Origin: Streptomyces sp. DSM 15324
GTDB taxonomy: Bacteria; Actinomycetota; Actinomycetes; Streptomycetales; Streptomycetaceae
Assembly: GCF_001514285.1 (NCBI RefSeq)
Contig: NZ_KQ949037.1
Span: forward strand, 153,936 to 217,935
Reading direction: 5' to 3'
DNA: 64,000 nucleotides
Numbering within the stretch: position 1 is the first letter of the stretch; each line of letters begins with the position of its first letter. This document shows, one piece after another, positions 50,030-58,725 of the stretch. A program made the translations under genes and the position numbers. Below the pieces are notes generated by a model. That model ran no database searches, had not been told where the DNA came from, and saw only the letters and a list, made by a program, of their open reading frames with translations.

Positions 50030-50902
50030 ATGACGGGCCCGATCACGGCAGGGGTCGACGGGACGGACGAGAGCCTCGCCGCGCTCGCCTGGGCGGCGCG
50101 GGAGGCCGTACGACGGGACAGGCCGCTGCGGGTGGTGCACGCCTGGAAGCACGGGCTCCACCCCGCGCCCGAGGCCGCCGACCGGGACGCCCAGCGGGCC
50201 TGGGTGGCCGAGGCCGTCGAACGGGCCGCCGCCACGGTCACCGAACGGCACCCGGGCCTCGCCGTCACCACCGACGTCCTGGAGGGCCACCCGGTCGAGA
50301 CCCTGCTCGCCGCCGCCGCGGACGCGGAACTGCTGGTGCTCGGCTCCCGCGGGCACGGCCCCGTAGTCGGCTTCCTGCTCGGCTCGGTCGGCCAGCAGGT
50401 GATCGCCGAGGCGGCCCGCCCGGTCGTCCTCGTCCGGGCCGGCGACAAGCCCTCCGCCGAGGTGGCCGGGCACGAGATCGTCGTCGGCCAGCAGGGCGAC
50501 CCCGACGACAGCGCCGCCGCGCTGCGGTTCGCCTTCGCGACCGCCGCGGCCCGCGGCGCGAGCGTCCGCGTGGTGCGCGCCTGGCAGCTGCCGCCGGTGT
50601 TCGCGTACAGCCCGGGCTCGCTCAGGCTGCTCGACGAGGCGGGCGGCCTGGAGCCGTTCGAGAAGAAGGCCCTGGACGACGCCGTACGCCCGTGGCGGGA
50701 GCGCTTCCCGGACGTGCACGTCGTCGAGCACGTCGAGATGGGCAGCGCGGGACAGGTCCTGCTCTCGGTCGCCGGGCGGGCCCAGCTGATGGTCGTCGGC
50801 CGGCGCGCCCACCGCACCGCCGTGGGCGCCCGCATAGGCTCCGTCGCGCACGGCGTCCTGCACCACGCCGGCTGCCCGGTCGCCGTCGTCCCCCACGACT
50901 GA
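50030..50902 (+). CDS. Universal stress protein, tandem UspA domains
   Basis: This 290-residue protein has two Usp domains. The first is residues 1-140 (ITAGVDGTDESLAALAWAAR, LVLGSRGHGPVVGFLLGSVG, QQVIAEAARPVVLVR). The second is 150-290 (IVVGQQGDPDDSAAALRFAF, VVGRRAHRTAVGARIGSVAH, GVLHHAGCPVAVVPHD). The first domain keeps the G-x2-G-x9-G(S) ATP-binding pattern (GSRGHGP..GFLLGSVGQQV), so it probably binds ATP. ACAGGAGA precedes ATG 50030. Such proteins support survival in stasis or oxidative stress, in keeping with the neighbouring redox operon. Confidence 0.92.
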   Translation: MTGPITAGVDGTDESLAALAWAAREAVRRDRPLRVVHAWKHGLHPAPEAADRDAQRAWVAEAVERAAATVTERHPGLAVTTDVLEGHPVETLLAAAADAELLVLGSRGHGPVVGFLLGSVGQQVIAEAARPVVLVRAGDKPSAEVAGHEIVVGQQGDPDDSAAALRFAFATAAARGASVRVVRAWQLPPVFAYSPGSLRLLDEAGGLEPFEKKALDDAVRPWRERFPDVHVVEHVEMGSAGQVLLSVAGRAQLMVVGRRAHRTAVGARIGSVAHGVLHHAGCPVAVVPHD

Positions 50903-50909
50903 GCCCCGC

Positions 50910-52145
50910 TCACTCGGGCACGGTCGGCTCCAGCGTCTCCCGTGCCTTGGGCAGGATGTTCACGAGGTAGTCCTCGACCGCCGTGTCGAGCCCGATGTCG
51001 TGCTGCGCCTGCTCCGACAGGTACCAGCGGTGCTCCAGCAGCTCGTGGTAGATCTCCGCCGGATCCATCGAGCCGCGCAGCTGAGACGGCACGGCGCGCA
51101 CGGTGGGCCGGAACACGTCCCGCACCCACCGGTGCGCCAGCACCTCGGGGCGGGCGGCGAGGGGGTCCCCCGGGGCGTAGTCGTCCTGGGTCGCCATCCA
51201 GCTCTCCAGGTCGTTCAGCAGCCGCCGGGCCTGGTTCTCCTCGGTGTCCAGTCCGGTCAGCCGCAGCAACTGCCGCTGGTGGTGGCCCGCGTCGACGACC
51301 TTCGGCACGAACGTGACGGTGTCGCCGCTCGGGGAGTGCTCGATCTGCATCTCGGCCACGTCGAAGCCCAGGTCGTTGAGCCGGCGGATGCGGCGCTCGA
51401 TGTAGTGGTACTCGCCCGCCGGGTACACCGAGGTGCGGGTCAGCTCCTCCCACAGCGCGCCGTAGCGGGCGCAGATCTCCATGCCGAACTCGATCGGGTC
51501 CACCGACGGGTGGAGCGCCCCGGACGCCTCCAGGTCCAGCAGCTCGCCGCTGATGTTGACGCGGGCGAGATCGAGGTCGTACTCCCGCTGCCCGGTGCTG
51601 AGCTGCGGATGCAGATCACCGGTCTCGGCGTCCACCAGGTACGCGGCGTAGGCGCCCGCGTCCCGCCGGAACAGCGTGTTGGACAGCGAGCAGTCGCCCC
51701 AGGCGAACCCGGCGAGATGCAGCCGCACGATGAGCACCGCGAGGGCGTCCATCAGCCGGTGCATGGTCGCCGGACGCATGGTCGTCTCGAACATCGACCG
51801 GTACGGCATCGAGCCGCCCAGGTGCCGGGTGACCAGGACCGACTCCAGCGGGTCCCCGGCGCGGTCGGTGCGCCCGGTGACCACGGCCAGCGGGTCGACG
51901 GCGGGGATGCCGATGCGGTCCAGGTCGCGCAGCAGCTCGTACTCGCGCAGCGCCGGGCGCTCGGCGAGTTCCTTGACGGCGATCACCTCGTCCCCGGCGC
52001 GCGCGTAGCGCACCACGTGGCGGGAGATGCCGCGCGGCAGCGGGACGAGGACGTCCTCGGGCCATTGCTCCAGGGGCACGTCCCAGGGCAGCTCCAGAAG
52101 GAGGGCCGGGTGCTCCGGATTCGTGGCGCTGATCTGCAAAGCCAT
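50910..52145 (-). CDS. DUF4032 domain-containing protein (kinase-like N-terminal part)
   Basis: This 411-residue soluble protein has an N-terminal LPS-kinase-like segment (VVRYARAGDEVIAVKELAER, LVTRHLGGSMPYRSMFETTM, LIVRLHLAGFAWGDCSLSNT, AAYLVDAETGDL) with a remnant Lys, HxGxxxxD/N and DxE pattern. The C-terminal DUF4032 domain follows (YHYIERRIRRLNDLGFDVAE, LLRLTGLDTEENQARRLLND, WVRDVFRPTVRAVPSQLRGS, ELLEHRWYLSEQAQHDIG). The family is common in actinobacteria and has no settled function. The kinase features suggest an atypical kinase or pseudokinase. It converges with the Usp gene, with 7 bp between. Confidence 0.85.
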   Translation of the reverse strand: MALQISATNPEHPALLLELPWDVPLEQWPEDVLVPLPRGISRHVVRYARAGDEVIAVKELAERPALREYELLRDLDRIGIPAVDPLAVVTGRTDRAGDPLESVLVTRHLGGSMPYRSMFETTMRPATMHRLMDALAVLIVRLHLAGFAWGDCSLSNTLFRRDAGAYAAYLVDAETGDLHPQLSTGQREYDLDLARVNISGELLDLEASGALHPSVDPIEFGMEICARYGALWEELTRTSVYPAGEYHYIERRIRRLNDLGFDVAEMQIEHSPSGDTVTFVPKVVDAGHHQRQLLRLTGLDTEENQARRLLNDLESWMATQDDYAPGDPLAARPEVLAHRWVRDVFRPTVRAVPSQLRGSMDPAEIYHELLEHRWYLSEQAQHDIGLDTAVEDYLVNILPKARETLEPTVPE

Positions 52146-52154
52146 GGCCTGACC

Positions 52155-52904
52155 TTAGACGGCGCGTTCGCGGGCGTGCCGGGCGGCCGCCTTCACGGAG
52201 CCCCGGTGCACCGGTCCGTGCCCCGGCAGCAGCACATCGGCGTCCAGGCCCTCGATCAGGTCGAGGGAGGTCACCGCTCGGGCGCGCTCGTGGTGGAACA
52301 TGTCCGGCAGCAGCTGGGGGCCCTCGATCCGTGAGGTCTGGTGCCCGCTGACCAGGGCGTCCCCCGAGATCACCACCCCGGCGTCCGGGAGATGGAAGAC
52401 ACAGTGGCCGTCGGTGTGGCCGGGGGTGTGCACCGGCACCGGCCGGCCCGGCAGGTCGAGCGGGCCGTCCGTGACCGGGAACGCCTCCGGTGCGCCGACG
52501 GGGTGCTGCTGGGCGCCGCCGACGCGCACCACGTGCATCAGCCAGGGCAGCACACCGGGGCGCCAGGCGTTCCCCAGCACAGCGCCGACGCTCACCTGCT
52601 GGAGGAACTCCCGGCGGGCGTGCGGCACCTCCGCCGGGTGCGCGAGCACCGGGGTGCCGTACGCCGCGCGCAGGTACTCGGCCGAACCGAGGTGGTCGTT
52701 GTGGGCGTGCGTGAGCAGCACGGCCGTCACCGCCTGCGGAGAACTGCCCACCGCCGCGAGGGATGCGAGAAGCTGTTCGCGGTCGCCCGGGTAGCCCGTG
52801 TCGATCAGCGTGACGGCGTCCCCCTCGCCGAGGATCACCCAGTTCGTGTGAGAGCCGTGCACCAGATGGATACCGTCGGCGATCTGCCGTACGTCCGCGC
52901 CCAT
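52155..52904 (-). CDS. MBL fold metallohydrolase
   Basis: This 249-residue metallo-beta-lactamase-fold enzyme has the zinc motif THAHNDHLG, then HTPGHTDGHCVF, SGDALV and LPGHGPVHRG supplying the further ligands. The opening DGIHLVHGSHTNWVILGEGD is typical of the glyoxalase II/RNase Z-like cytosolic hydrolases. It would hydrolyse a thioester or ester. ATG 52904 is chosen as the domain begins there. It runs leftward next to the DUF4032 gene (9-bp gap) and its 5' side faces the mycothiol-dependent formaldehyde dehydrogenase gene. A second MBL enzyme follows that gene. Confidence 0.88.
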   Translation of the reverse strand: MGADVRQIADGIHLVHGSHTNWVILGEGDAVTLIDTGYPGDREQLLASLAAVGSSPQAVTAVLLTHAHNDHLGSAEYLRAAYGTPVLAHPAEVPHARREFLQQVSVGAVLGNAWRPGVLPWLMHVVRVGGAQQHPVGAPEAFPVTDGPLDLPGRPVPVHTPGHTDGHCVFHLPDAGVVISGDALVSGHQTSRIEGPQLLPDMFHHERARAVTSLDLIEGLDADVLLPGHGPVHRGSVKAAARHARERAV

Positions 52905-53035
52905 GATCGTCGTCCCGAGGTGTGAGGAGCCTGTCCGCCGCGCACAGCAAAGCAGATGGGGTGCCCTGGTGGACCACCGCCCTGGTACCGGCCCCTCGGG
53001 AGCCTTGACCGCTGCTCGGCGCTCCAGGATGCTGT

Positions 53036-53071
53036 GTTGCGGCACATGAGATGCGTGCCGTATTGAGCAAC
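53036..53071. promoter_or_regulatory. IclR-type half-sites and promoter before mscR
   Basis: GTTGCG at 53036-53041 is followed by TATTGA at 53061-53066, an 18-bp spacing seen also at other promoters of this cluster. A second site, GTGCCG-TATTG-AGCAAC at 53055-53071, has a good right arm. Both are weaker matches to GTTGCG-N5-CGCAAC. Confidence 0.45.
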
Positions 53072-53107
53072 ATAAGACTCAGGTCCCGTACCAGCCTAGG
53101 AGTGGCC

Positions 53108-54193
53108 ATGGCTCACCAGGTCCGTGCTGTCGTCGCGCGCGCGAAGGGTGCCCCCGTCAGCCTGGAGACGATCATCGTCCCCGACCCCGGCCCGGGGGAG
53201 GCGCTGGTCAGGATCGAGGCCTGCGGGGTCTGCCACACCGATCTGCACTACCGCGAGGGCGGGATCAACGACGAGTTCCCCTTCCTGCTCGGGCACGAGG
53301 CCGCCGGCACCGTGGAGTCCGTGGGGGAGGGCGTCACGGACGTCGCACCCGGTGACTTCGTCATCCTGAACTGGCGAGCCGTGTGCGGCCAGTGCCGGGC
53401 CTGTCGGCGCGGCCGCCCGCAGTACTGCTTCGCCACCCACAACGCCAAGCAGAAGATGACCCTCCTCGACGGCACCGAGCTGTCCCCGGCCCTCGGCATC
53501 GGCGCCTTCGCCGAGAAGACCCTGGTCGCCGCCGGGCAGTGCACCAAGGTCGACCCCGCCGCCTCGGCCGCCGCCGTCGGCCTGCTGGGCTGCGGGGTGA
53601 TGGCGGGCATCGGCGCCGCGATCAACACCGGCAACGTGGGACGCGGCGACAGCGTGGCCGTCATCGGCTGCGGCGGCGTCGGGGACGCGGCCGTCGTCGG
53701 CTCCCGGCTGGCCGGCGCGGCGAAGATCATCGCCGTGGACATCGACGACCGCAAGCTGCAGACCGCGCAGAAACTGGGCGCCACCCACACCGTGAACTCG
53801 CGCGAGACCGACGCCGTGGAAGCGATCCGCGAGCTGACCGGCGGCTTCGGCGCGGACGTCGTCATCGAGGCGGTCGGCCGCCCGGAGACCTACCAGCAGG
53901 CCTTCTACGGCCGCGACCTGGCCGGCACGGTCGTCCTGGTCGGCGTGCCGACCCCGGAGATGAAGCTCGAACTGCCGCTCCTGGACGTCTTCGGCCGCGG
54001 CGGATCGCTGAAGTCCTCCTGGTACGGCGACTGCCTGCCCTCCCGTGACTTCCCCATGCTCGTCGACCTCTACCTCCAGGGCCGGCTCGACCTGGACGCC
54101 TTCGTCACCGAGACCATCGCGCTCGACGAGGTCGAGAAGGCCTTCGAGCGGATGCACGGCGGCGACGTCCTGCGCTCGGTGGTGGTCCTGTGA
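53108..54193 (+). CDS. mscR: S-(hydroxymethyl)mycothiol dehydrogenase
   Basis: This 361-residue zinc alcohol dehydrogenase oxidises S-hydroxymethyl-mycothiol, the adduct of formaldehyde and mycothiol, with NAD. The N terminus MAHQVRAVVARAKGAPVSLE and the motifs ACGVCHTDLHYREGGIND and GHEAAGTVESVGEGV (catalytic zinc) fit this class. CGQCRACRRGRPQYC (structural zinc), VIGCGGVGDAAVVGS (NAD) and KSSWYGDCLPSRDFP also fit. ATG 53108 is preceded by AGGAG. Formaldehyde is released by the Rieske demethylase of the same cluster, so its presence here makes metabolic sense. The downstream MBL gene overlaps its stop (GTGA). Confidence 0.93.
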   Translation: MAHQVRAVVARAKGAPVSLETIIVPDPGPGEALVRIEACGVCHTDLHYREGGINDEFPFLLGHEAAGTVESVGEGVTDVAPGDFVILNWRAVCGQCRACRRGRPQYCFATHNAKQKMTLLDGTELSPALGIGAFAEKTLVAAGQCTKVDPAASAAAVGLLGCGVMAGIGAAINTGNVGRGDSVAVIGCGGVGDAAVVGSRLAGAAKIIAVDIDDRKLQTAQKLGATHTVNSRETDAVEAIRELTGGFGADVVIEAVGRPETYQQAFYGRDLAGTVVLVGVPTPEMKLELPLLDVFGRGGSLKSSWYGDCLPSRDFPMLVDLYLQGRLDLDAFVTETIALDEVEKAFERMHGGDVLRSVVVL

Positions 54194-54825
54194 CATCCGG
54201 CGCCCGCATCGAGCACCTCGTCACCTCCGGGACCTTCTCCCTGGACGGCGGCACCTGGGACGTCGACAACAACGTCTGGATCGTCGGCGACGACAGCGAG
54301 GTGATCGTCGTCGACGCCGCCCATGACGCCGACGCGATCGCCCGGGCCGTCGGGGACCGCCGGCTCACCGCCATCGTGAGCACCCACGCCCACAACGACC
54401 ACATCGACGCCGCGCCCGCCCTCGCCGCGCGCACCGGGGCCCCGGTCCTGCTCCACCCCGACGACCTGCCCCTGTGGAAACAGACCCACCCCGACCGCGA
54501 GCCCGACGGCGAGCTGGCCGACGGGCAGGTCATCACCGTGGCGGGCGTCGACCTCACCGTGCTGCACACCCCGGGCCACGCCCCGGGCGCGGTCTGCCTG
54601 TACGCGCCCGCCCTGTCCGCGCTCTTCAGCGGCGACACGCTGTTCGCGGGCGGGCCGGGGGCCACGGGACGGTCGTACAGCCACTTCCCGACCATCGTCG
54701 ACTCGATCCGCGACCGGCTGCTGACGCTGCCCGGCGACACGGTCGTCCACACCGGACACGGGGACACGACGACCGTCGCCACGGAGGCCCCGCACCTCCA
54801 GGAGTGGATCGACCGCGGCTTCTGA
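54190..54825 (+). CDS. MBL fold hydrolase, probable S-formylmycothiol hydrolase
   Basis: This 211-residue metallo-beta-lactamase-fold protein has zinc motif THAHNDHID, ligands in LHTPGHAPGAVCLYA and SGDTLFAGG, and the last His in VHTGHGDTTTV. The first residues TSGTFSLDGGTWDVDNNVWI match the hydrolase commonly paired with mycothiol-dependent formaldehyde dehydrogenase. It should hydrolyse S-formylmycothiol to formate and mycothiol, the step after MscR. GTG 54190 overlaps the mscR stop, so translation is coupled. The activity is inferred from the pairing. Confidence 0.87.
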   Translation: MTSGARIEHLVTSGTFSLDGGTWDVDNNVWIVGDDSEVIVVDAAHDADAIARAVGDRRLTAIVSTHAHNDHIDAAPALAARTGAPVLLHPDDLPLWKQTHPDREPDGELADGQVITVAGVDLTVLHTPGHAPGAVCLYAPALSALFSGDTLFAGGPGATGRSYSHFPTIVDSIRDRLLTLPGDTVVHTGHGDTTTVATEAPHLQEWIDRGF

Positions 54826-54945
54826 CCGCCCTCGCCGCAGCCCTCCGCACGGCGCCCGCATTACCTGTTTCCGCAGGTGGTGCGGGCGTTTCGAGCTGCC
54901 TCGGAGGCGGTCCGCGAGGTGGCCCGAAGCGGGTCTCCGGGGGCC

Positions 54946-55009
54946 TTGACAGGGGTTCTGGGCGACCTCAGACTGATGTTGCGCTTTCCGCAATCCGTTT
55001 CGCTATACG
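54946..55009 (+). promoter_or_regulatory. Promoter and IclR-type operator of the ferredoxin operon
   Basis: TTGACA at 54946-54951 and CAGACT at 54969-54974 are 17 bp apart. Just downstream lies GTTGCG-CTTTC-CGCAAT (54978-54994), an inverted repeat shared with other promoters of the cluster. TATACG at 55004-55009 follows it at the same distance as the TATAGC before the GMC oxidase gene, so two overlapping promoters are possible. The ferredoxin ATG is at 55022. Confidence 0.6.
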
Positions 55010-55021
55010 CACCGAGGTGTC

Positions 55022-55384
55022 ATGATGATTCCCGCGTGCCGTCTCGAGGATCTCCCGCGAGGCGAGGCCTTCCGGCTCGACATCGACCCGCCGGTCTCGG
55101 TGTTCCACACCGACGACGGCGAGCTCTACGCCATCGACGACACCTGCACCCACCAGGACGCCTCGCTCGCCGACGGCTGGCTGGAGGGCTGTGAGGTGGA
55201 GTGCCCGCTGCACGCCTCCAAGTTCGACCTGCGCACCGGCGCGGTGGACGCCCCGCCGGCCAAGCTGCCGGTGCGCACCCACGAGGTCGTGGTCGAGGAC
55301 GGCACGGTCTTCGTCAAGGTCTCCGAGGCGGCTCCCAACCTGCCGCCCTGTGTGGCGTCCCGGCTCGCCGGGGGGCCCGCGTGA
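55022..55384 (+). CDS. Rieske-type ferredoxin
   Basis: This 120-residue soluble Rieske [2Fe-2S] protein ligates its cluster through Cys42-x-His44 (TCTHQDASLADG) and Cys61-x2-His64 (ECPLHASKFDL). It carries electrons from the flavin reductase encoded next to the Rieske oxygenase further downstream. MM at the start means the ATG at 55022 or 55025; both fit. Its TGA overlaps the GTG of the reductase gene, so the two are coupled. An inverted-repeat operator lies in the leader. Confidence 0.92.
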   Translation: MMIPACRLEDLPRGEAFRLDIDPPVSVFHTDDGELYAIDDTCTHQDASLADGWLEGCEVECPLHASKFDLRTGAVDAPPAKLPVRTHEVVVEDGTVFVKVSEAAPNLPPCVASRLAGGPA

Positions 55385-56544
55385 GGACGGTGGCCGTGGT
55401 CGGCGCCTCCCTCGCCGGCCTGTCGGCCGTACGCGCGCTGCGCAAGCAGGGCTACGACGGCCGCCTCGTCGTCATCGGCGACGAACCGCACCGGCCCTAC
55501 GACCGGCCGCCGCTGTCCAAGGAGTTCCTCGCGGGGACCCTGGGCGAGGCGGACCTCGCCCTGGAGACCGACGGCGAGGACCTGGGCGCCGAGTGGCTGC
55601 TCGGGGTCCGGGCGACCGGCCTCGACCGCACCGAGCGGGCCGTACGGCTCGCCGACGGGCGCGAGCTGAAGGCCGACGGGATCGTCCTCGCGACCGGTGC
55701 CGCCGCCCGCACCCTGCCCGGTGCCGAGGGGCTCGCCGGGGTGCACACCCTGCGCACCCTGGACGACGCCCGCGCCCTGCGCGACGCACTCGCCGCGGGG
55801 GGCAGCCTGGTGGTGATCGGCGGCGGCTTCATCGGCGCCGAGGTCGCCTCCACCGCCCACACGCTCGGACTCGACGTGACGGTGATCGAGGCGGCGCCCA
55901 CGCCGCTGGCCGGCCCCCTGGGTGCCGAGATGGGCACCGTCGTCTCCGGCCTGCACACCGACCACGGCGTACGGCTCCTGTGCGGGGTCGGCGTCAAGGG
56001 GCTGAGCGGCGAGAGCCGTGTCGACGGCGTGCTCCTCGAGGACGGCCGCAGCATCCCCGCCGACATCGTGGTCGTCGGTGTGGGCGCACGCCCCTCGGTC
56101 GACTGGCTCGACGGCTCGGGCATCGCGCTCGACAACGGCGTCAAGTGCGGCGCCGACGGGCGCACCAGCCTCGCCTCCGTCGTCGCCGTCGGGGACTGCG
56201 CGAACTGGTACGACCCGCGGGCGGGCGCGCACCGCAGGGTCGAGCACTGGACCGGAGCCCGGGAACGCCCGGACGCCGCGATCGCCACCCTGCTGGCGGG
56301 CGGGGCGGTGGAACCCGGGGTGCCCAAGCCGCCGTACTTCTGGTCCGACCAGTACGGAGTGAAGATCCAGTTCGCCGGCCACGCGGCCGGCGCCGACACC
56401 GTCACCGTCGAGCAAGGCACCGCCGGGGACCGTGACGTCCTGGCCGTGTACCGGCGCGCCGGGACACCGGTCGCCGTGCTCGGGATGAACCAGCCGCGGC
56501 TGTTCACCCGCTGGCGCAAGCAGCTCGCTGCCGCCACCGTCTGA
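55381..56544 (+). CDS. FAD-dependent ferredoxin reductase of a Rieske oxygenase
   Basis: This 387-residue flavoprotein of the ferredoxin reductase class has VAVVGASLAGLSAVRALRKQ (FAD), DRPPLSKEFLAG, VVIGGGFIGAEVASTAHTLG (NADH), VAVGDCANWYDP and the C-terminal reductase domain beginning near PYFWSDQYGVKIQFAGHA. It passes electrons from NAD(P)H to the Rieske ferredoxin encoded directly upstream. GTG 55381 overlaps the ferredoxin stop. With the ferredoxin and the oxygenase at 56629, it makes a three-component demethylase. Confidence 0.92.
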   Translation: MRTVAVVGASLAGLSAVRALRKQGYDGRLVVIGDEPHRPYDRPPLSKEFLAGTLGEADLALETDGEDLGAEWLLGVRATGLDRTERAVRLADGRELKADGIVLATGAAARTLPGAEGLAGVHTLRTLDDARALRDALAAGGSLVVIGGGFIGAEVASTAHTLGLDVTVIEAAPTPLAGPLGAEMGTVVSGLHTDHGVRLLCGVGVKGLSGESRVDGVLLEDGRSIPADIVVVGVGARPSVDWLDGSGIALDNGVKCGADGRTSLASVVAVGDCANWYDPRAGAHRRVEHWTGARERPDAAIATLLAGGAVEPGVPKPPYFWSDQYGVKIQFAGHAAGADTVTVEQGTAGDRDVLAVYRRAGTPVAVLGMNQPRLFTRWRKQLAAATV

Positions 56545-56628
56545 CCCCACCCCTGTTTCGACGCCGAGCGGAGTCGTTCTTGCCGGCGCGTGAATGATCC
56601 GCCCCCGACGTTTTCCGAGGAGTGCACC

Positions 56629-57759
56629 GTGACCTCGACCAGCCTGCCGGACAGCCTGATCGCCACCCTTCCCGGCTCCTCCTACACCGATCCCGGGATC
56701 TTCGCCCAGGAGCAGGAGCGCATCTTCGAGACCATGTGGTTCTGCGTGGCGCGCGCCTCCGAGCTGGCCAAGCCCGGTGCGTTTCGCACCGTGGACGTGG
56801 GCCGCGAGAGCATCCTGGTCACCCGCGCCCGGGACAACTCGATCCGCGCGTACTTCAACGTGTGCCGCCACCGCGGGGCGAAGCTCTGCACGGAGGAGAC
56901 CGGCGAGGTCAAGCGGGCCTTCCAGTGCCCGTACCACGCCTGGACCTACGACCTGAACGGCAAGCTCGTCGCCGCCCCCAACCTGACCAAGATGCCCGAC
57001 GTCGGCCGCACCGAGTACGGCCTGACCAGCGTCGCCGTCCGGGAGTGGCTGGGCTATGTCTGGGTGTGCCTGGCGGAGAACCCGCCCTCCTTCGAGGAGG
57101 ACGTGCTGGGCGCGGTCGTCGAACGCCTCGGCGACATCGCCTCCATCGAGCGCTACGACGTCGACAACCTCTCCGTCGGCAAGCGCATCACGTACGACGT
57201 GAAGGCGAACTGGAAGCTCATCATCGAGAACTTCATGGAGTGCTACCACTGCGCCACGATCCACCCCGAACTCACCGAGGTGCTGCCGGAGTTCGCGGAC
57301 GGTTACGCGGCCCAGTACTACGTGGGCCACGGCGCGGAGTTCGGCGAGGAGATCCAGGGCTTCACCGTGGACGGCTCCGAGGGGCTGGACCGCATCCCCG
57401 GGGTGGCCGAGGACCAGGACCGCCGCTACTACGCGATCACCGTCAAGCCGCAGGTCTTCATCAACCTCGTCCCCGACCACGTGATCTTCCATCGTATGTA
57501 CCCGGTGGCCGTCGACCGCACGATCGTCGAGTGCGACTGGCTCTACCTGCCGCACGTCGTCGAGAGCGGCAAGGACGTCAGCCGCTCGGTGGAGCTGTTC
57601 CACCGGGTCAACGTGCAGGACTTCGACGCCTGCGAGCGCACCCAGCCCGGGATGAGCTCGCGGATGTACGCCAAGGGCGGGGTCCTGGTGCCCAGCGAGC
57701 ACCACATCGGCGCCTTCCACGACTGGGTCAACGAACGCCTCGGCACCCCCCAGGGCTGA
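56629..57759 (+). CDS. Rieske non-heme iron oxygenase, glycine betaine (or related betaine) demethylase
   Basis: This 376-residue oxygenase alpha subunit has a Rieske centre at Cys79-Arg-His81 (VCRHRGAKLC) and Cys100-Pro-Tyr-His103 (QCPYHAWTYDLNGKL). The catalytic mononuclear iron site lies around ENFMECYHCATIHPELTEVL (His207, His212, bridging Glu204). It resembles glycine betaine monooxygenase GbcA and stachydrine demethylase Stc2. Together with choline oxidation genes nearby, the likely reaction is glycine betaine plus oxygen to dimethylglycine plus formaldehyde. I choose GTG 56629 with GAGGAG 6 nt upstream rather than the upstream ATG 56590. Its gene converges with the IclR gene. Confidence 0.88.
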   Translation: MTSTSLPDSLIATLPGSSYTDPGIFAQEQERIFETMWFCVARASELAKPGAFRTVDVGRESILVTRARDNSIRAYFNVCRHRGAKLCTEETGEVKRAFQCPYHAWTYDLNGKLVAAPNLTKMPDVGRTEYGLTSVAVREWLGYVWVCLAENPPSFEEDVLGAVVERLGDIASIERYDVDNLSVGKRITYDVKANWKLIIENFMECYHCATIHPELTEVLPEFADGYAAQYYVGHGAEFGEEIQGFTVDGSEGLDRIPGVAEDQDRRYYAITVKPQVFINLVPDHVIFHRMYPVAVDRTIVECDWLYLPHVVESGKDVSRSVELFHRVNVQDFDACERTQPGMSSRMYAKGGVLVPSEHHIGAFHDWVNERLGTPQG

Positions 57760-57774
57760 CACCCGCGGGCCGGC

Positions 57775-58572
57775 TCAGCCCAGGAAGCCCATGCGGTGGC
57801 TGATCTCCTCCGCTCCCTTGAGGAGGATCGGGGAGAGCTCGTGCAGCCGCTCCTCGGTGAAGCGGTAGGAGGGCCCCGAGGCGCTGAGCGCCGCGATGAC
57901 CACGCCGTCCCGGTCCCTGATCGGGGCGGCCATCGCGTGCAGCCCGATCTCCAGCTCCTCCAGCGTCCAGGCGTAGCCCCGCTCCCGGGCCTCCGCCAGG
58001 TTCTTCTCCAGCTTCGTCTTCGCGGTGATCGTGTGCGGGCCGACCTTCTCCAGGCCGGACTTCGCCAGCACCGCGGCCCGCTCCCCGGCGGGCAGATGGG
58101 CCAGCAGGACCTTGCCGCTCGACGTCGCGTGCAGCGGGGTCAGCTCACCGACCCAGTTGTGCGCGGCGACGGCCGCCGGACCGCGCACCTGGTACAGATT
58201 GATCGCGTAGTGCTCCTGCATGACCGCGATGTTGACCGTCTCGCCGATCTCCTCGGCGAGGCGCTCGCACACGGGGCGGCCCTGCTGGGTGATGTCGAGA
58301 CGTCCCGTCACCGCGCCGGCCAGGCGTACGATGCCGAAGCCGAGCCGGTACTTGCCGCGCTCGCCCGCCTGCTCCACCAGACCGCGCGTCTCCAGGGCGC
58401 CGAGCAGGCGGAACGCGGTGGACTTGTGAACATCGATCTCGGCGGCCACCTCGCTGACGCCCGCCTCGCCGCGCTGGGCCAGGATTTCCAGCACGCTGAT
58501 GGCGCGGTCGACCGACTGCACGCCGCCGGACTGCGTACTCGACGTTTCGGTGTCTGTGCTGTAGTTGCTCAC
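57775..58572 (-). CDS. IclR family transcriptional regulator of the choline/betaine cluster
   Basis: This 265-residue regulator has a winged HTH at about 18-85 (GGVQSVDRAISVLEILAQRG, VSEVAAEIDVHKSTAFRLLG). The IclR effector domain follows (LDITQQGRPVCERLAEEIGE, TVNIAVMQEHYAINLYQVRG, PLHATSSGKVLLAHLPAGER, YAWTLEELEIGLHAMAAPIR, VVIAALSASGPSYRFTEERL). GTG 58572 has no ribosome binding site; TATAGT a few bases upstream suggests a leaderless message. An inverted repeat GTTGCT-N5-CGCAAC covers its own start. Placed between the oxygenase and the choline oxidase genes, it probably senses choline, betaine or an intermediate. Confidence 0.92.
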   Translation of the reverse strand: MSNYSTDTETSSTQSGGVQSVDRAISVLEILAQRGEAGVSEVAAEIDVHKSTAFRLLGALETRGLVEQAGERGKYRLGFGIVRLAGAVTGRLDITQQGRPVCERLAEEIGETVNIAVMQEHYAINLYQVRGPAAVAAHNWVGELTPLHATSSGKVLLAHLPAGERAAVLAKSGLEKVGPHTITAKTKLEKNLAEARERGYAWTLEELEIGLHAMAAPIRDRDGVVIAALSASGPSYRFTEERLHELSPILLKGAEEISHRMGFLG

Positions 58573-58580
58573 AGCGCAAC
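58564..58580. promoter_or_regulatory. IclR-type site over the iclR start codon
   Basis: GTTGCT-CACAG-CGCAAC is an inverted repeat with 5 of 6 arm bases paired; it includes the GTG start codon and the region of the expected transcription start. It suggests autorepression. Confidence 0.6.
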
Positions 58581-58638
58581 TATACGTGCGGTAAACAACG
58601 CCTTTGCAAGTAACCCGATCGAAACCGAGGCCACGTAA

Positions 58639-58669
58639 GTTGCGTGGCTCGCAACCTAGTGCGTATAGC
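58639..58669 (+). promoter_or_regulatory. IclR-type operator and promoter before the GMC oxidase gene
   Basis: GTTGCG-TGGCT-CGCAAC at 58639-58655 is a perfect 6-bp-arm inverted repeat. Its TTGCGT can act as -35, with TATAGC at 58664-58669 as -10 after 18 bp. GTGCGTATAGCG here is the reverse complement of the stretch over the second -10 of the ferredoxin operon. Confidence 0.65.
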
Positions 58670-58725
58670 GCTACTGGTATTAGCATGCGTCGCACTATCT
58701 GTGGCGCAAGCGAGACGAGGGCTCC